Below are positions 18,820 to 27,619 of a stretch of 64,000 nucleotides of DNA, piece by piece. The position numbers and the translations under genes are program-made. The notes beneath the pieces were generated by a model that saw only the letters and a program-made list of their open reading frames with translations, was not told the DNA's origin and searched no databases. Source of the stretch: DASYXZ01 sp035308965. Its GTDB lineage: Bacteria > Acidobacteriota > Terriglobia > UBA7540. The DNA is taken from assembly GCA_035308965.1 (NCBI GenBank), contig DATGFN010000060.1, positions 124,001 to 188,000 of the forward strand. The letters are read 5' to 3'. How positions within the stretch are numbered: the stretch's first letter is position 1; each line of letters opens with the position of its first letter.

Positions 18820-19746
18820 ATGCCAGGAAAAATTGTAGTGATCGGTAGTTTAAACATGGACTTGGTGGGTTGTGCCCCGCGCATTCCCGTGGTGGGCGAA
18901 ACTATAGTGGGCCATAAATACTTTACCGAGCCCGGAGGCAAGGGCGCCAACCAAGCGTATGCGGCCGCTGTCCTCGGTGGGCGCGTGGCGATGCTGGGAC
19001 GAGTGGGGAGCGACGGGTTTGGCGGCGAGATGCGCGCCAATCTTGAAAAAGCGGGCTGCGATGTGAGCGGCCTGCTGACCATCCAAGGGGCTACCAGCGG
19101 CATTGCCCTGATCTTTGTGGCCGACTCGGGCCAGAATTCCATCATCATCGTTCCCGGCGCCAACGATCTTTATTCGCCCGCCGATGTGGAAGCGGGCCAG
19201 GAATATCTGAAAGGCGCGGCCCTGGTCCTGCTTCAACTCGAGAATCCTCTGCCCACCGTGCTCGCTGCTGCGCGCGCCGGTAAGAAAGCGGGCGCGAAAG
19301 TAATTCTCGATCCCGCTCCGGCGCGGCCCGTGCCCGAGGAACTATTTGAGCTGTGCGACATTATCACGCCCAATGAAACTGAGGCGGCCATCCTTACAGA
19401 CCTCCCGCCTGGCGGCCTGAATCCCGAGCAAGCCGTGACCATTGCCCGCAAACTTCAGGCGCGCAAGGCGAGGACGGTGATTGTGAAACTTGGAGAGCAA
19501 GGCTGCATGCTGGTCGAGGGGGAGAAAACTCAATTGGTCCGCGCTCCCAAAGTCAAAGCGGTGGACACAACTGCGGCGGGCGATGTCTTCAATGCCGGTC
19601 TCGCCGTCGCCCTCAGCGAGGGGTTGGACCTGCCCGCAGCGTGCGCTTTTGCCAACCGGTCGGCCTCGCTTTCGGTGACCAAACTTGGAACTCAAATCGC
19701 CACGCCCTCGCGCGCCGAAGTGGATGCCTTTATTGCCGGGGCCTAG
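18820..19746 (+). CDS. rbsK: ribokinase (PfkB family), copy 2
   Basis: 308 residues, with AGGAG upstream of ATG 18820. It has the full set of ribokinase signatures: GSLNMDLV (the NxD ribose contact), GGKGANQAYAAA, and DTTAAGDVFNAG (Ala replaces the first Gly of the usual anion hole GAGD). It makes ribose 5-phosphate from ribose and ATP. It follows a GRP permease and a secreted nucleoside hydrolase homologue, so it is probably the cytoplasmic end of that pathway. It is a better ribokinase match than the - strand copy at 11533. Confidence 0.9.
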   Translation: MPGKIVVIGSLNMDLVGCAPRIPVVGETIVGHKYFTEPGGKGANQAYAAAVLGGRVAMLGRVGSDGFGGEMRANLEKAGCDVSGLLTIQGATSGIALIFVADSGQNSIIIVPGANDLYSPADVEAGQEYLKGAALVLLQLENPLPTVLAAARAGKKAGAKVILDPAPARPVPEELFELCDIITPNETEAAILTDLPPGGLNPEQAVTIARKLQARKARTVIVKLGEQGCMLVEGEKTQLVRAPKVKAVDTTAAGDVFNAGLAVALSEGLDLPAACAFANRSASLSVTKLGTQIATPSRAEVDAFIAGA

Positions 19747-19812
19747 TTTGCCGGGACCGAACTGGCTACGCAGTGAATCATCATCGGGAGGCAATAGGAG
19801 GCAAATACGGCC

Positions 19813-20982
19813 TTGGGAGAAAAATCGATCATAAATTCATTCCGTCACTCGGGAGTGTTGCTAATTCTTTGTGGCGCGCTGATCGCACCGGCGCGGGCGC
19901 AAAACTCGATGCTCGGCGCCACGCCGCCGATGGGCTGGAATAGTTGGAACCACTTCCACTGTAACGTGAGCGACGCGGTGGTACGCGCCTCCGCCGACGC
20001 CATCGCCAGCAATGGCATGAAGGCGGCGGGCTACGTTTACATCAACATCGACGACTGCTGGCAGGGTGAACGCGACGCCGGGGGCATGATCCAACCCAAC
20101 CCCAAATTTCCGGACATGAAGGCGCTGGGCGATTACATCCACAGCAAAGGACTGAAACTCGGAATTTATTCGTCACCCGGCCCCAAGACTTGCGCTAAAT
20201 ATGAGGGCAGTTATCAGCACGAGGAGCAGGACGCAAAGCAATATGCGGCCTGGGGCGTGGATTACTTGAAGTATGACTGGTGCAGCGCGCGTACCGTTTA
20301 TAAGCCTGAGGAGATGCCAGCCGTCTACAAGAAAATGCACGACGCGCTCGCTGCTACGGGAAGGCCAATCTTTTTCAGCATGTGCCAATACGGACTCCGC
20401 TCGGTGTGGGAATGGGGCGCCTCCGTGGGCGGAAATTCCTGGCGGACAACGGGGGATATCTCAGACCGTTTTGACAAGATGAATGCCATCGCCGACGTCC
20501 AGGAGGGATTGTCGCCATATGCAGGCCCCGGCCATTGGAACGACCCGGACATGCTCGAAGTGGGCAACGGCCAAATGAAACCGGACGAATACCAGATGCA
20601 CATGAGCATGTGGTGTATGTTGGCCGCGCCCTTGCTGGCCGGAAACGATCTCTCGAGCATGAGCGCCGAAACGCTGGCCATCCTGACCAATCCAGAAGTG
20701 ATCGCAGTTGATCAAGATCCCAAGGGGTTTCAAAGCCACAGGGTGAGGCAATGTGGGCCTTACGAGATTTGGGCCCGGCCGCTCGCCCATGGCTCGACGG
20801 CCGTGCTTTTGATCAACCGCGGAGAGGATTCCGAAAAAATTACCGTTCAATTCAAAGATATCGGAGTGAGCGGAACCAGGACGGTGCGCGATCTCTGGGC
20901 CAAAAAGGATATGGGCCAGTATACCGACAGCTTTTCCGCGGAAGTCAGCCGGCACGGCGTGGTGATGGTTACCGTGCGGTGA
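19813..20982 (+). CDS. secreted alpha-galactosidase, GH27
   Basis: 389 residues from a TTG with AGGAGG at 19796-19801. The signal peptide is VLLILCGALIAPARAQ. The GH27 barrel starts with TPPMGWNSWNHF and continues with NIDDCW. The catalytic nucleophile Asp is in YLKYDWC and the acid/base Asp is in WRTTGDI. GPGHWNDPDMLEVGN follows, then a short C-terminal beta domain. It removes terminal alpha-galactose (or alpha-N-acetylgalactosamine or beta-arabinopyranose in some members) outside the cytoplasm. A 96-bp foldback begins 33 nt after its stop. Confidence 0.92.
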   Translation: MGEKSIINSFRHSGVLLILCGALIAPARAQNSMLGATPPMGWNSWNHFHCNVSDAVVRASADAIASNGMKAAGYVYINIDDCWQGERDAGGMIQPNPKFPDMKALGDYIHSKGLKLGIYSSPGPKTCAKYEGSYQHEEQDAKQYAAWGVDYLKYDWCSARTVYKPEEMPAVYKKMHDALAATGRPIFFSMCQYGLRSVWEWGASVGGNSWRTTGDISDRFDKMNAIADVQEGLSPYAGPGHWNDPDMLEVGNGQMKPDEYQMHMSMWCMLAAPLLAGNDLSSMSAETLAILTNPEVIAVDQDPKGFQSHRVRQCGPYEIWARPLAHGSTAVLLINRGEDSEKITVQFKDIGVSGTRTVRDLWAKKDMGQYTDSFSAEVSRHGVVMVTVR

Positions 20983-21491
20983 TGGCGACTCTCCGTCAGT
21001 CTGCGGATAATTAACACCCTCTCGCAAAGGCGCGAAGGCTCAAAGCTCCACAAAGAGATACACTTGCAATTCCTTGGCGTTCTTTGCGGCTTCGCGCTTT
21101 TGCGATAGGGTCTTTTGTCACTCAGGCAATTTTTTGACCCCCCCCGTGCGAGACGCAATGGGGCATGGGCGATAGGTGGCCGGGTCCGAGGAAGGGGTAC
21201 TAGTATTTCAAAGTATGCTTTACTTGATACGGTAAACCAACTTGAATACAATCTCCGGCATCAAACTCCCTGTATCCGGAACCCGCGCGACCTGCCAAAG
21301 CTTCTCAGGATGAGGCAATCCCGCGCATCCTTGCATGTCACTAGAATTCGAAGGCGGAAAAGCGAGCGACAGGATTCGTTGCCGCAGCCTGGCCGCCAAA
21401 CACGGCACGCCGGTGAGGATTGGAACTCTTTCCTGACGGCAGGGGAATAAGCACTTGGAGGTCTGCCGTTGATTTCGATTTCGGAGGGCAC
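20983..21491. other. 509-nt gap: foldback, then no recognised gene
   Basis: The left part holds the 96-bp foldback at 21016-21111. The rest (21112-21482) has no convincing gene on either strand. GGAGGG at 21483-21488 is the ribosome binding site of the sedolisin gene. Confidence 0.6.
21016..21111. repeat. 96-bp foldback with ~22-bp terminal inverted repeats
   Basis: The left end (21016-21037, ACCCTCTCGCAAAGGCGCGA...) pairs almost completely with the right end (21090-21111, CTTCGCGCTTTTGCGATAGG...). Matching blocks are ACCCT/AGGGT, TCGCAAA/TTTGCGA and GCGCGAAG/CTTCGCGC. CGCAAAG words of this sort are seen in foldback elements of many soil bacteria. It may also stop transcription after the alpha-galactosidase gene. 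Confidence 0.6.
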
Positions 21492-24400
21492 ATGAAATTC
21501 CATCGGTTTCCGGCCAGGCAGGTTGCTTTCTTAGCGGTTGTGGTTTTGGCTCTGCCGCTTGCGGCAATTGGCCAAACTAATTCCGTTGCGCCGCGCATAA
21601 CGGAAGCTTTGGATGTAGAAAAGGTAACCACCCTTCACGGGAACACTCACCCTCTGGCGCGGCCTGAAAATGACCGCGGCGCCGCTCCCGATAACTTGCC
21701 CATGAATCGCATGCTCCTGGTTTTGCAGCGGTCGCCCGAGCAGGAAACGGCATTGCGGCAATTGATGGATGAGCAGCAAATCAAATCTTCCCCCAATTAT
21801 CACAGATGGCTCACCCCAGAGGAATTCGGCAAGCAGTTTGGGCCCTCGGACGCGGACGTGCAAGCCACCAGCAATTGGCTCTCTTCGCAGGGATTTCAGG
21901 TGAATCGAATTACCGCGGGCCGCACTGTAATCGAATTCTCGGGCACGGCCGGTCAAGTGCGCCAGGCCCTTCACACTGAGATCCACAAATTTACGGTCAA
22001 CGGGGAGGAGCACTGGGCCAATGCCAGCGACCCGCAGATTCCCTCCGCGCTTTCCCCCGCCGTCGCGGGCATTGCCTCATTGAACAATTTCCCCCGAAAA
22101 TCTTTTGGCCGCCGTTTGGGCACTTTTTCCCGATCGAAGATTACCGGTGAAGTGAGACCGCTCTTTACCTTTACCGATAACACGGGAACAAATTACGCTG
22201 TCGGCCCTACGGATTTCGCAACCATTTACAACGTCCTGCCGCTTTGGCAGGCGGGAATCGACGGAACAGGGCAGACCATCGCCATTGTGGCCGATTCAAA
22301 CATCAATATTCAGGACGCGAGGGAATTTCGCGCCATGTTTGGCTTGCCTGCCAATGACCCGGTAATCGTCCTGGATGGCCCCGATCCCGGGATCAGCTCG
22401 TTCTCCGAAAGTGAGGCCGACCTTGATGTTCAGTGGGCGGGAGCGGTGGCCAAGAATGCGACGATCAAGCTGGTGGTTTCCGCAGACACGGAAAGCAGTT
22501 TTGGCCCTGATCTCTCCGCTCTCTACATTGTGGACAACAACCTGGCGCCGGTTATGAGCTACAGTTTTGGAGCTTGCGAGGCGCAACTTGGAAGTGGCGG
22601 CAATGCTTTTTACAGTTCGCTTTGGGAGCAGGCCGCCGCGGAAGGGATCACCGTGATGGTGGCTTCCGGTGACAGCGGCTCCGCCGAGTGCGATGATCCG
22701 AATTCTGAGAGTGCAGCGACGCAGGGCTTGGCCGTTACCGGGGTTGCCTCTACGCCGTTCAACGTTTCGGTGGGCGGAACTGATTTTAATGATCTTGCAA
22801 CCCCAACCCTATACTGGAATGCGTCGAACGCCAGCGGAACTCAACTTTCCGCCAAGTCATATATCCCTGAGGTACCCTGGAATGATTCCTGTGCACGATT
22901 GCTCGCCAGTGCGCCGGGGTGTGCTTCTGTCAGCAGCAACAACCAGGGCCAGGATCTTGTCGCGGGAGGCGGCGGGACCAGCGCCATCTATGCCCAACCG
23001 AGTTGGCAGACGGGGACGGGGACCAGTGTGCCGAATGATGGCAAGCGCCACTCGCCTGACGTCTCTCTGTTCGCTGGCGCCGGGCTGAATGGCAATTTCT
23101 TAGTGTTCTGCGAGGCCGATGCCAACACAGGTTCCAATACTACTTCGTGTGATCTCAGCGCTCCGTTTCAAGATTTTCAAGGGGGGGGAGGAACGTCCTT
23201 CGCCTCACCCGCCTTCGCGGGCATCATGGCGCTGGTGAACCAGAAAACGGGCGTGCGCCAGGGTAACGCGAATTACGTTTTGTATCCGCTGGCTGCGAAA
23301 TCGGGCAACACTTGTGATACGAACACCCCCACTTCGTCTTGCATCTTTTATGACACCACAACCGGCAACATCGACGTGGCCTGCGTGGGCGGATCGCCCA
23401 ACTGTAGCAACACGAGCACGGCTGCCAATCAATTCGGAGTCTTGGTAAATCCAGCCGCCCTCACTTCTCTGGCATGGATTACGACCCCGGGGTACGATAT
23501 GGCCACCGGGCTCGGCACCGTGAATGCCGCAAATCTGGTCAACAACTGGACTTCGGCAACGTTCACACCTACCACGACCACACTGGTCAGTCTAACTCCA
23601 ACTGCCATCACTCATGGTCAGCCTGTGAACGTAAGTATCACGGTCACCGGTGCAGGAACACCCACGGGCGACGTCACCCTGTCGAACAGTAGCAATGTTG
23701 CGCTCGGAATCCCTCCCTTCACCCTGAGTGGCGGCACATTCAACGGCCAGACTAAGTTTCTCCCCGGCGGAACTTACAATGTGAAAGCCCATTACGCAGG
23801 TGACGGAAAGTTTGGAGCGAGTGATTCAAATCCCCCTGGCATTACAGTGACGGTGAGCCCGGAGTCAAGCCAGACTCACCTCGGCCTTGTAACCTTTGAC
23901 ATAAACACCGGCCTAGTTACGAGCACCACCGCCACCACCGCAGCTTATGGATCGCCTTACGTGCTGCGCGCGGACGTCACCAACGGTTCCGGGACAGTGT
24001 GTCCGTCAGCAGTGAGCGAACTCCCAACCTATGCTTGCCCGACCGGCACGGTAACGATCACAGACAATGGCGCGCTCCTCGATAGATCGCAGCTTGGCAG
24101 CGGGGAATTTGGTTTAAATAGCCAAGGCGCTACTGAAGATATATTGATCCAACTCCCGACTGGTATGCATAACCTCGTGGCGGCCTATGGCGGTGATGTA
24201 AGTTTTAGCCCAAATACATCTCCAACCGACCCTGTGACTATCACTCCAGCCGTCACTACTCTTGCTCTGGCGGTCAGCACGTCCACTGTCTCCATAAACA
24301 CAAATGTGACTCTGACAGCCACATTATCGACGCAGAGTAACGGCGCAGCGCCCGCGGGCACTGTCACGTTCCTGAATGGGGGCTCGCCCATCAGTGGGAC

Positions 24401-25103
24401 TGTGAATTACGTGAGGAACGCATCCTCAGCTAGCGCCTTTGCCTCTTTACAGGCCACACTCACCACGACCTTTTCCGCTGCCGGATCCGATGGCATCACC
24501 GCGCAATTCGGCAGCGATCCGAACTACGCGAGTTCGATCTCCGCGCCCGTCACGGTGACAGTGACATCCGCGCCGCCCGGATTCACGCTCGCCGCCAGTC
24601 CAAGCTCCATCAGCATTGCCAGCCCCGGGCAGTCGGGCAGCACAACGCTCACTTTGACCCCCACCAACGGATTCACCGGAGCGGTTACTTTCACCTGCAC
24701 CGTTCCTGCGACCATGACGGAATCTACATGCTCGATGTCCCCGTCCTCCGTGACAACATCCGGCAGCACCACGCTCAACGTCACCACAACCGGCCCTCAT
24801 GTTGTGGGCAGCCTCATCCGTTTTCCTTCAACCTGGTTCCCGTTAGGTGGAGGAGGAATACTGGCGTTGTCCCTGCTCTTGCTGAGCATCTCCGTCCAGC
24901 GCCGCCGAGTAAAGCTGGCGGTTGGAATGGCCTGTGTTTGTTTGCTGGCGGCAATGGCCGTTGGCTGCGGCGGAGGGTCAAGTAGCGGTGGTGGCGGCAC
25001 CACTACCGACCCGGGGACTCCTGCCGGAACGTATTCGGTGACCGTGACAGCAACCAGCGGTACCATTACGCAGACCACGACTGTTTCAGTGACCGTGCTC
25101 TAG
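21492..25103 (+). CDS. sedolisin (S53) serine-carboxyl protease with Ig-like repeats and C-terminal helical hairpin
   Basis: 1203 residues from ATG 21492 (GGAGGG 4 nt upstream), with signal peptide to about residue 27. A pro-kumamolisin activation domain (~40-200) precedes the S53 catalytic domain. E308 and D312 (spaced by four, as in sedolisin), oxyanion D394 in ASGDSGS and catalytic S569 in GGTSFASP are all present, with a late MATGLGTVN calcium region. Two or more group-3 Ig-like repeats follow. Near the end two hydrophobic helices (ILALSLLLLSISV and MACVCLLAAMAVGC) interrupt a last Ig-like domain whose final strands come after a Gly/Ser linker. It is an acid-active secreted protease by family, probably membrane or surface attached. 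Confidence 0.9.
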   Translation: MKFHRFPARQVAFLAVVVLALPLAAIGQTNSVAPRITEALDVEKVTTLHGNTHPLARPENDRGAAPDNLPMNRMLLVLQRSPEQETALRQLMDEQQIKSSPNYHRWLTPEEFGKQFGPSDADVQATSNWLSSQGFQVNRITAGRTVIEFSGTAGQVRQALHTEIHKFTVNGEEHWANASDPQIPSALSPAVAGIASLNNFPRKSFGRRLGTFSRSKITGEVRPLFTFTDNTGTNYAVGPTDFATIYNVLPLWQAGIDGTGQTIAIVADSNINIQDAREFRAMFGLPANDPVIVLDGPDPGISSFSESEADLDVQWAGAVAKNATIKLVVSADTESSFGPDLSALYIVDNNLAPVMSYSFGACEAQLGSGGNAFYSSLWEQAAAEGITVMVASGDSGSAECDDPNSESAATQGLAVTGVASTPFNVSVGGTDFNDLATPTLYWNASNASGTQLSAKSYIPEVPWNDSCARLLASAPGCASVSSNNQGQDLVAGGGGTSAIYAQPSWQTGTGTSVPNDGKRHSPDVSLFAGAGLNGNFLVFCEADANTGSNTTSCDLSAPFQDFQGGGGTSFASPAFAGIMALVNQKTGVRQGNANYVLYPLAAKSGNTCDTNTPTSSCIFYDTTTGNIDVACVGGSPNCSNTSTAANQFGVLVNPAALTSLAWITTPGYDMATGLGTVNAANLVNNWTSATFTPTTTTLVSLTPTAITHGQPVNVSITVTGAGTPTGDVTLSNSSNVALGIPPFTLSGGTFNGQTKFLPGGTYNVKAHYAGDGKFGASDSNPPGITVTVSPESSQTHLGLVTFDINTGLVTSTTATTAAYGSPYVLRADVTNGSGTVCPSAVSELPTYACPTGTVTITDNGALLDRSQLGSGEFGLNSQGATEDILIQLPTGMHNLVAAYGGDVSFSPNTSPTDPVTITPAVTTLALAVSTSTVSINTNVTLTATLSTQSNGAAPAGTVTFLNGGSPISGTVNYVRNASSASAFASLQATLTTTFSAAGSDGITAQFGSDPNYASSISAPVTVTVTSAPPGFTLAASPSSISIASPGQSGSTTLTLTPTNGFTGAVTFTCTVPATMTESTCSMSPSSVTTSGSTTLNVTTTGPHVVGSLIRFPSTWFPLGGGGILALSLLLLSISVQRRRVKLAVGMACVCLLAAMAVGCGGGSSSGGGGTTTDPGTPAGTYSVTVTATSGTITQTTTVSVTVL

Positions 25104-25167
25104 GGGTTGGGTGCGGGTCAGGTGGACGCGGCTCGGTGCCCCCATCATCTCCTTTGGTAAAAGATTC

Positions 25168-25208
25168 CAACACCGAGCTCAAGGAGAAACTCCTTTTCCT
25201 CCGTGTTG
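25168..25208 (+). terminator. possible terminator after the sedolisin gene
   Basis: The inner stem AAGGAG-AAA-CTCCTT (25181-25195) is followed by TT and sits inside a CAACAC/GTGTTG outer stem (25168-25173 and 25203-25208). AGTTTTGTTATT comes next. The T tract is interrupted, so efficiency is doubtful. Confidence 0.4.
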
Positions 25209-25353
25209 AGTTTTGTTATTGAGCTGTGGAGGTCACAGAGAACAACTCTCGGTAGTTCGAGCTCACTTGGCAAGAAAGGCGGAAGGTCAGCTTGATTATT
25301 CAGTGAATGTGGTTGCCCGATTCCAAATTAATAAATCGATCGCGACCCAGCGA

Positions 25354-25857
25354 TCAGGAACGGCCTTCGGTTGAATCGGAAGTCTCAGGGCTCGTCCACA
25401 GCGCGTCAAATTCCCGGCGAAAAATCTCGACCAGTCCCCGCTCGCGCAGCAGAAGAATGTTTTCGTGATTCCGTGATTCAGAAGCAAAAGTCCAATTGTA
25501 GCTTCCGGTGATCACAAGCCGGTTGTCCAGGAGGGCGAACTTATGGTGCATTTTCGATTCCGGTCCATCCCGCCCGCAGCCGATGCGGAAGGGCAGGGCA
25601 CAGGCGGATAAGAGTTTTCGCGTGGCCACGCTCTTTTCATATTTGCTCCGATCGATCACCAGGCGTACACGCACCCCCCTCTCCCGCGCGTCGGCCAGGG
25701 CTCGGGCAAGCCTCTGGCTGTTCAAACGGTGGACCGCGGCGTCAATGGAGGTCTGTGACTGCGCCACCTGATTTTCGATGACTTCCGCTATGGATCGCCC
25801 CCGCGCAAAGATGGCTTCGGCGAGGGCGCTTTCCGGTGATGTAAGAACGGTGTTCAA
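25354..25857 (-). CDS. phospholipase D-like protein with a single HKD motif
   Basis: 167 residues from a TTG start at 25857, chosen because GGGAGG lies exactly 8 nt upstream; other in-frame starts lack a site. The HxKxxxxD motif is clear: MHHKFALLDNRLVITGSYNWT. A late E-N-ILLL follows, as in Nuc-type PLD nucleases. Single-HKD proteins act as homodimers on phosphodiester bonds (DNA, RNA or lipid). No signal peptide is evident. It lies 48 nt after phoU in the same direction and may be read through from the pst operon. Substrate unknown. Confidence 0.75.
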   Translation of the reverse strand: MNTVLTSPESALAEAIFARGRSIAEVIENQVAQSQTSIDAAVHRLNSQRLARALADARERGVRVRLVIDRSKYEKSVATRKLLSACALPFRIGCGRDGPESKMHHKFALLDNRLVITGSYNWTFASESRNHENILLLRERGLVEIFRREFDALWTSPETSDSTEGRS

Positions 25858-25905
25858 TGTTCGGACCTCCCAGGGCAAGGGGCGCGACAAGCGGACTAAG
25901 TCCGG

Positions 25906-26595
25906 CTACGCAGGTCGAACACTGCCGGAGGATTCCTTGTGGGCCTCGGCGTGGTGGCGGACATCGATTCCCTCGACGAGAAAAACGACGTCTTCAGCGA
26001 TATTGGTGGCGTGATCGGCAATGCGCTCCAAATTGCGCGCAACGAACATGAGGTCGAGGCATTGGCGAATGGAAGTGGGATCTTTTTCCATAAAGGCGAT
26101 CAATTCCCGGTAGACGGTGTCGCGCATCTGGTCCACGGCGTCGTCGGACACCAGGACGTCACGGGCCAAGTCAGCATCCCTCTTCACGAAAGCATCCAGG
26201 GCTTTCCGAACCATGGACTCCACCAGGTTGGCCATCTGCGGGATGTCCACCAAAGGTTTAACCAACGGCTCGTGGAGCAGGCTCAGAGAGCGTTCAGCAA
26301 TGTTCACCGCGTGGTCGCCCATTCTCTCCAGGTCGTTATTGATTTTGATGGCGGCGGTGATAAAGCGCAGGTCACTGGCCACCGGCGCTTCAAGCGCAAG
26401 CAGGCCGGTGGCCAGGTCGTCGATTTCAATTTCCATCTGATTGATGCGGGACTCGTTTTGCAGGGCCAGCATGGCCTGCTGCTCGTCCTTCTCGGTTAAA
26501 GAAAGGATGCTGCGGTATATTCCGGACTCCACCAGGCCGCTCATTTCCAGCAGCCGTTTTCGGAGGTCATCGAGTTGTTGGTCAAAGTGGCGCAT
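25906..26595 (-). CDS. phoU: phosphate transport regulator PhoU
   Basis: 229 residues, made of two similar three-helix halves. Each half carries the metal-binding pattern of PhoU: NNDLERMGDHAVNIAE in the first and ARNLERIADHATNIAED in the second. PhoU links the PstSCAB transporter to the PhoR sensor and damps the Pho response when phosphate is plentiful. It is last of the pst genes, 190 nt after pstB, with a foldback in that gap. Confidence 0.95.
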   Translation of the reverse strand: MRHFDQQLDDLRKRLLEMSGLVESGIYRSILSLTEKDEQQAMLALQNESRINQMEIEIDDLATGLLALEAPVASDLRFITAAIKINNDLERMGDHAVNIAERSLSLLHEPLVKPLVDIPQMANLVESMVRKALDAFVKRDADLARDVLVSDDAVDQMRDTVYRELIAFMEKDPTSIRQCLDLMFVARNLERIADHATNIAEDVVFLVEGIDVRHHAEAHKESSGSVRPA

Positions 26596-26600
26596 AAATC

Positions 26601-26780
26601 AAGTACACAGTAGATTGCGGTCAGTAGACAGGCGCGAACAAACTCCAGTCTCTAACCAAATTCACCGTAAGCTATCTAAAGTTCTCCTTCGCTCAATTTG
26701 CCGCAAACGATCTTTGGCTTGGTTGCCGAATCTCATGGTCTTGCTTTTCCTGTCTGCTGTCTACAGTTTGCTGTCTACTT
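26601..26780. repeat. foldback of CAGTAGACAG-type words between pstB and phoU
   Basis: The left arm (26601-26632) holds ACAGTAGA and CAGTAGACAGG. The right arm (26749-26780) holds CTGTCTGCTGTCTACAG and CTGTCTACTTTC. The loop is about 116 nt. Since it lies inside the pst operon it could affect pstB and phoU message levels separately. Confidence 0.6.
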
Positions 26781-26785
26781 TCTTC

Positions 26786-27616
26786 CTACCCAAACCGCCC
26801 GGTAATGTAATCCTCGGTCTCTTTTCGGGCGGGATTCTTGAAGATAACCGCCGTGTCGTTAAATTCGATGAGCTTGCCCATTAAGAAGAAACCTGTGTCG
26901 TCCGCCACCCGGGCGGCCTGTTGCATATTATGGGTCACAATCACGATGGTGCAAGAGTCTTTCAGAACAAACAAGAGCTCTTCGATTTTCGCGGTGGCGA
27001 TGGGATCGAGCGCCGAACACGGTTCGTCGAGGAGCAGAACTTCAGGCTCAACCGCCAATGCCCTGGCTATGCACAACCGTTGCTGTTGGCCTCCGGAAAG
27101 GCCAAGGGCCGACTTGTGAAGGCGGTCCTTTACTTCGTCCCAAATTGCGGCGCGCTTCAAGCTGGCTTCCACCAATTCCGGCAGCTTGCCTTTCCAGCCG
27201 TTCACCCTCAAACCATAAGCCACGTTTTCAAAAATCGACTTGGGAAAGGGATTCGACTTTTGGAACACCATGCCCACGCGGCGGCGCAATTTGGCGACGT
27301 CCATTTCCAGGATGTTTTGCCCGTCGAGCTGCAGATCGCCCTCGGCGCGTGTGTTGCGGATCATTTCATACATCCGATTCAGGGTCCGAAGAAAAGTTGA
27401 TTTACCGCAACCGGAAGGCCCGATTAGAGCCGTCACTTTCTTTTCCCCCATCTTCAGGCTGATGTCGAACAATGACTGGCGAGCCCCGTAAAAGAAATTA
27501 AGATTGCTCACTGCAATCTTCTGGGCTGCGAGCGCGGGAGCCTTGGGGCTGGGCTCGGTCGTTTTGTTCTCCATGGATGGCTTCACCATCGCCGTGTGAT
27601 TTGCAATGCTGCTCAT
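26786..27616 (-). CDS. pstB: phosphate ABC transporter ATP-binding protein PstB
   Basis: 276 residues with a ~35-residue N-terminal extension before the ATPase core. Walker A is GPSGCGKST, the Q-loop is in GMVFQKSNPFPKSI, the signature is LSGGQQQRLCIARA, Walker B is VLLLDEPCSALD, and the switch His is in VTHNM. PstB powers high-affinity phosphate uptake with PstCA. Its start is 3 nt after the pstA stop, so translation is coupled. Confidence 0.97.
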   Translation of the reverse strand: MSSIANHTAMVKPSMENKTTEPSPKAPALAAQKIAVSNLNFFYGARQSLFDISLKMGEKKVTALIGPSGCGKSTFLRTLNRMYEMIRNTRAEGDLQLDGQNILEMDVAKLRRRVGMVFQKSNPFPKSIFENVAYGLRVNGWKGKLPELVEASLKRAAIWDEVKDRLHKSALGLSGGQQQRLCIARALAVEPEVLLLDEPCSALDPIATAKIEELLFVLKDSCTIVIVTHNMQQAARVADDTGFFLMGKLIEFNDTAVIFKNPARKETEDYITGRFG

Positions 27617-27619
27617 GAC

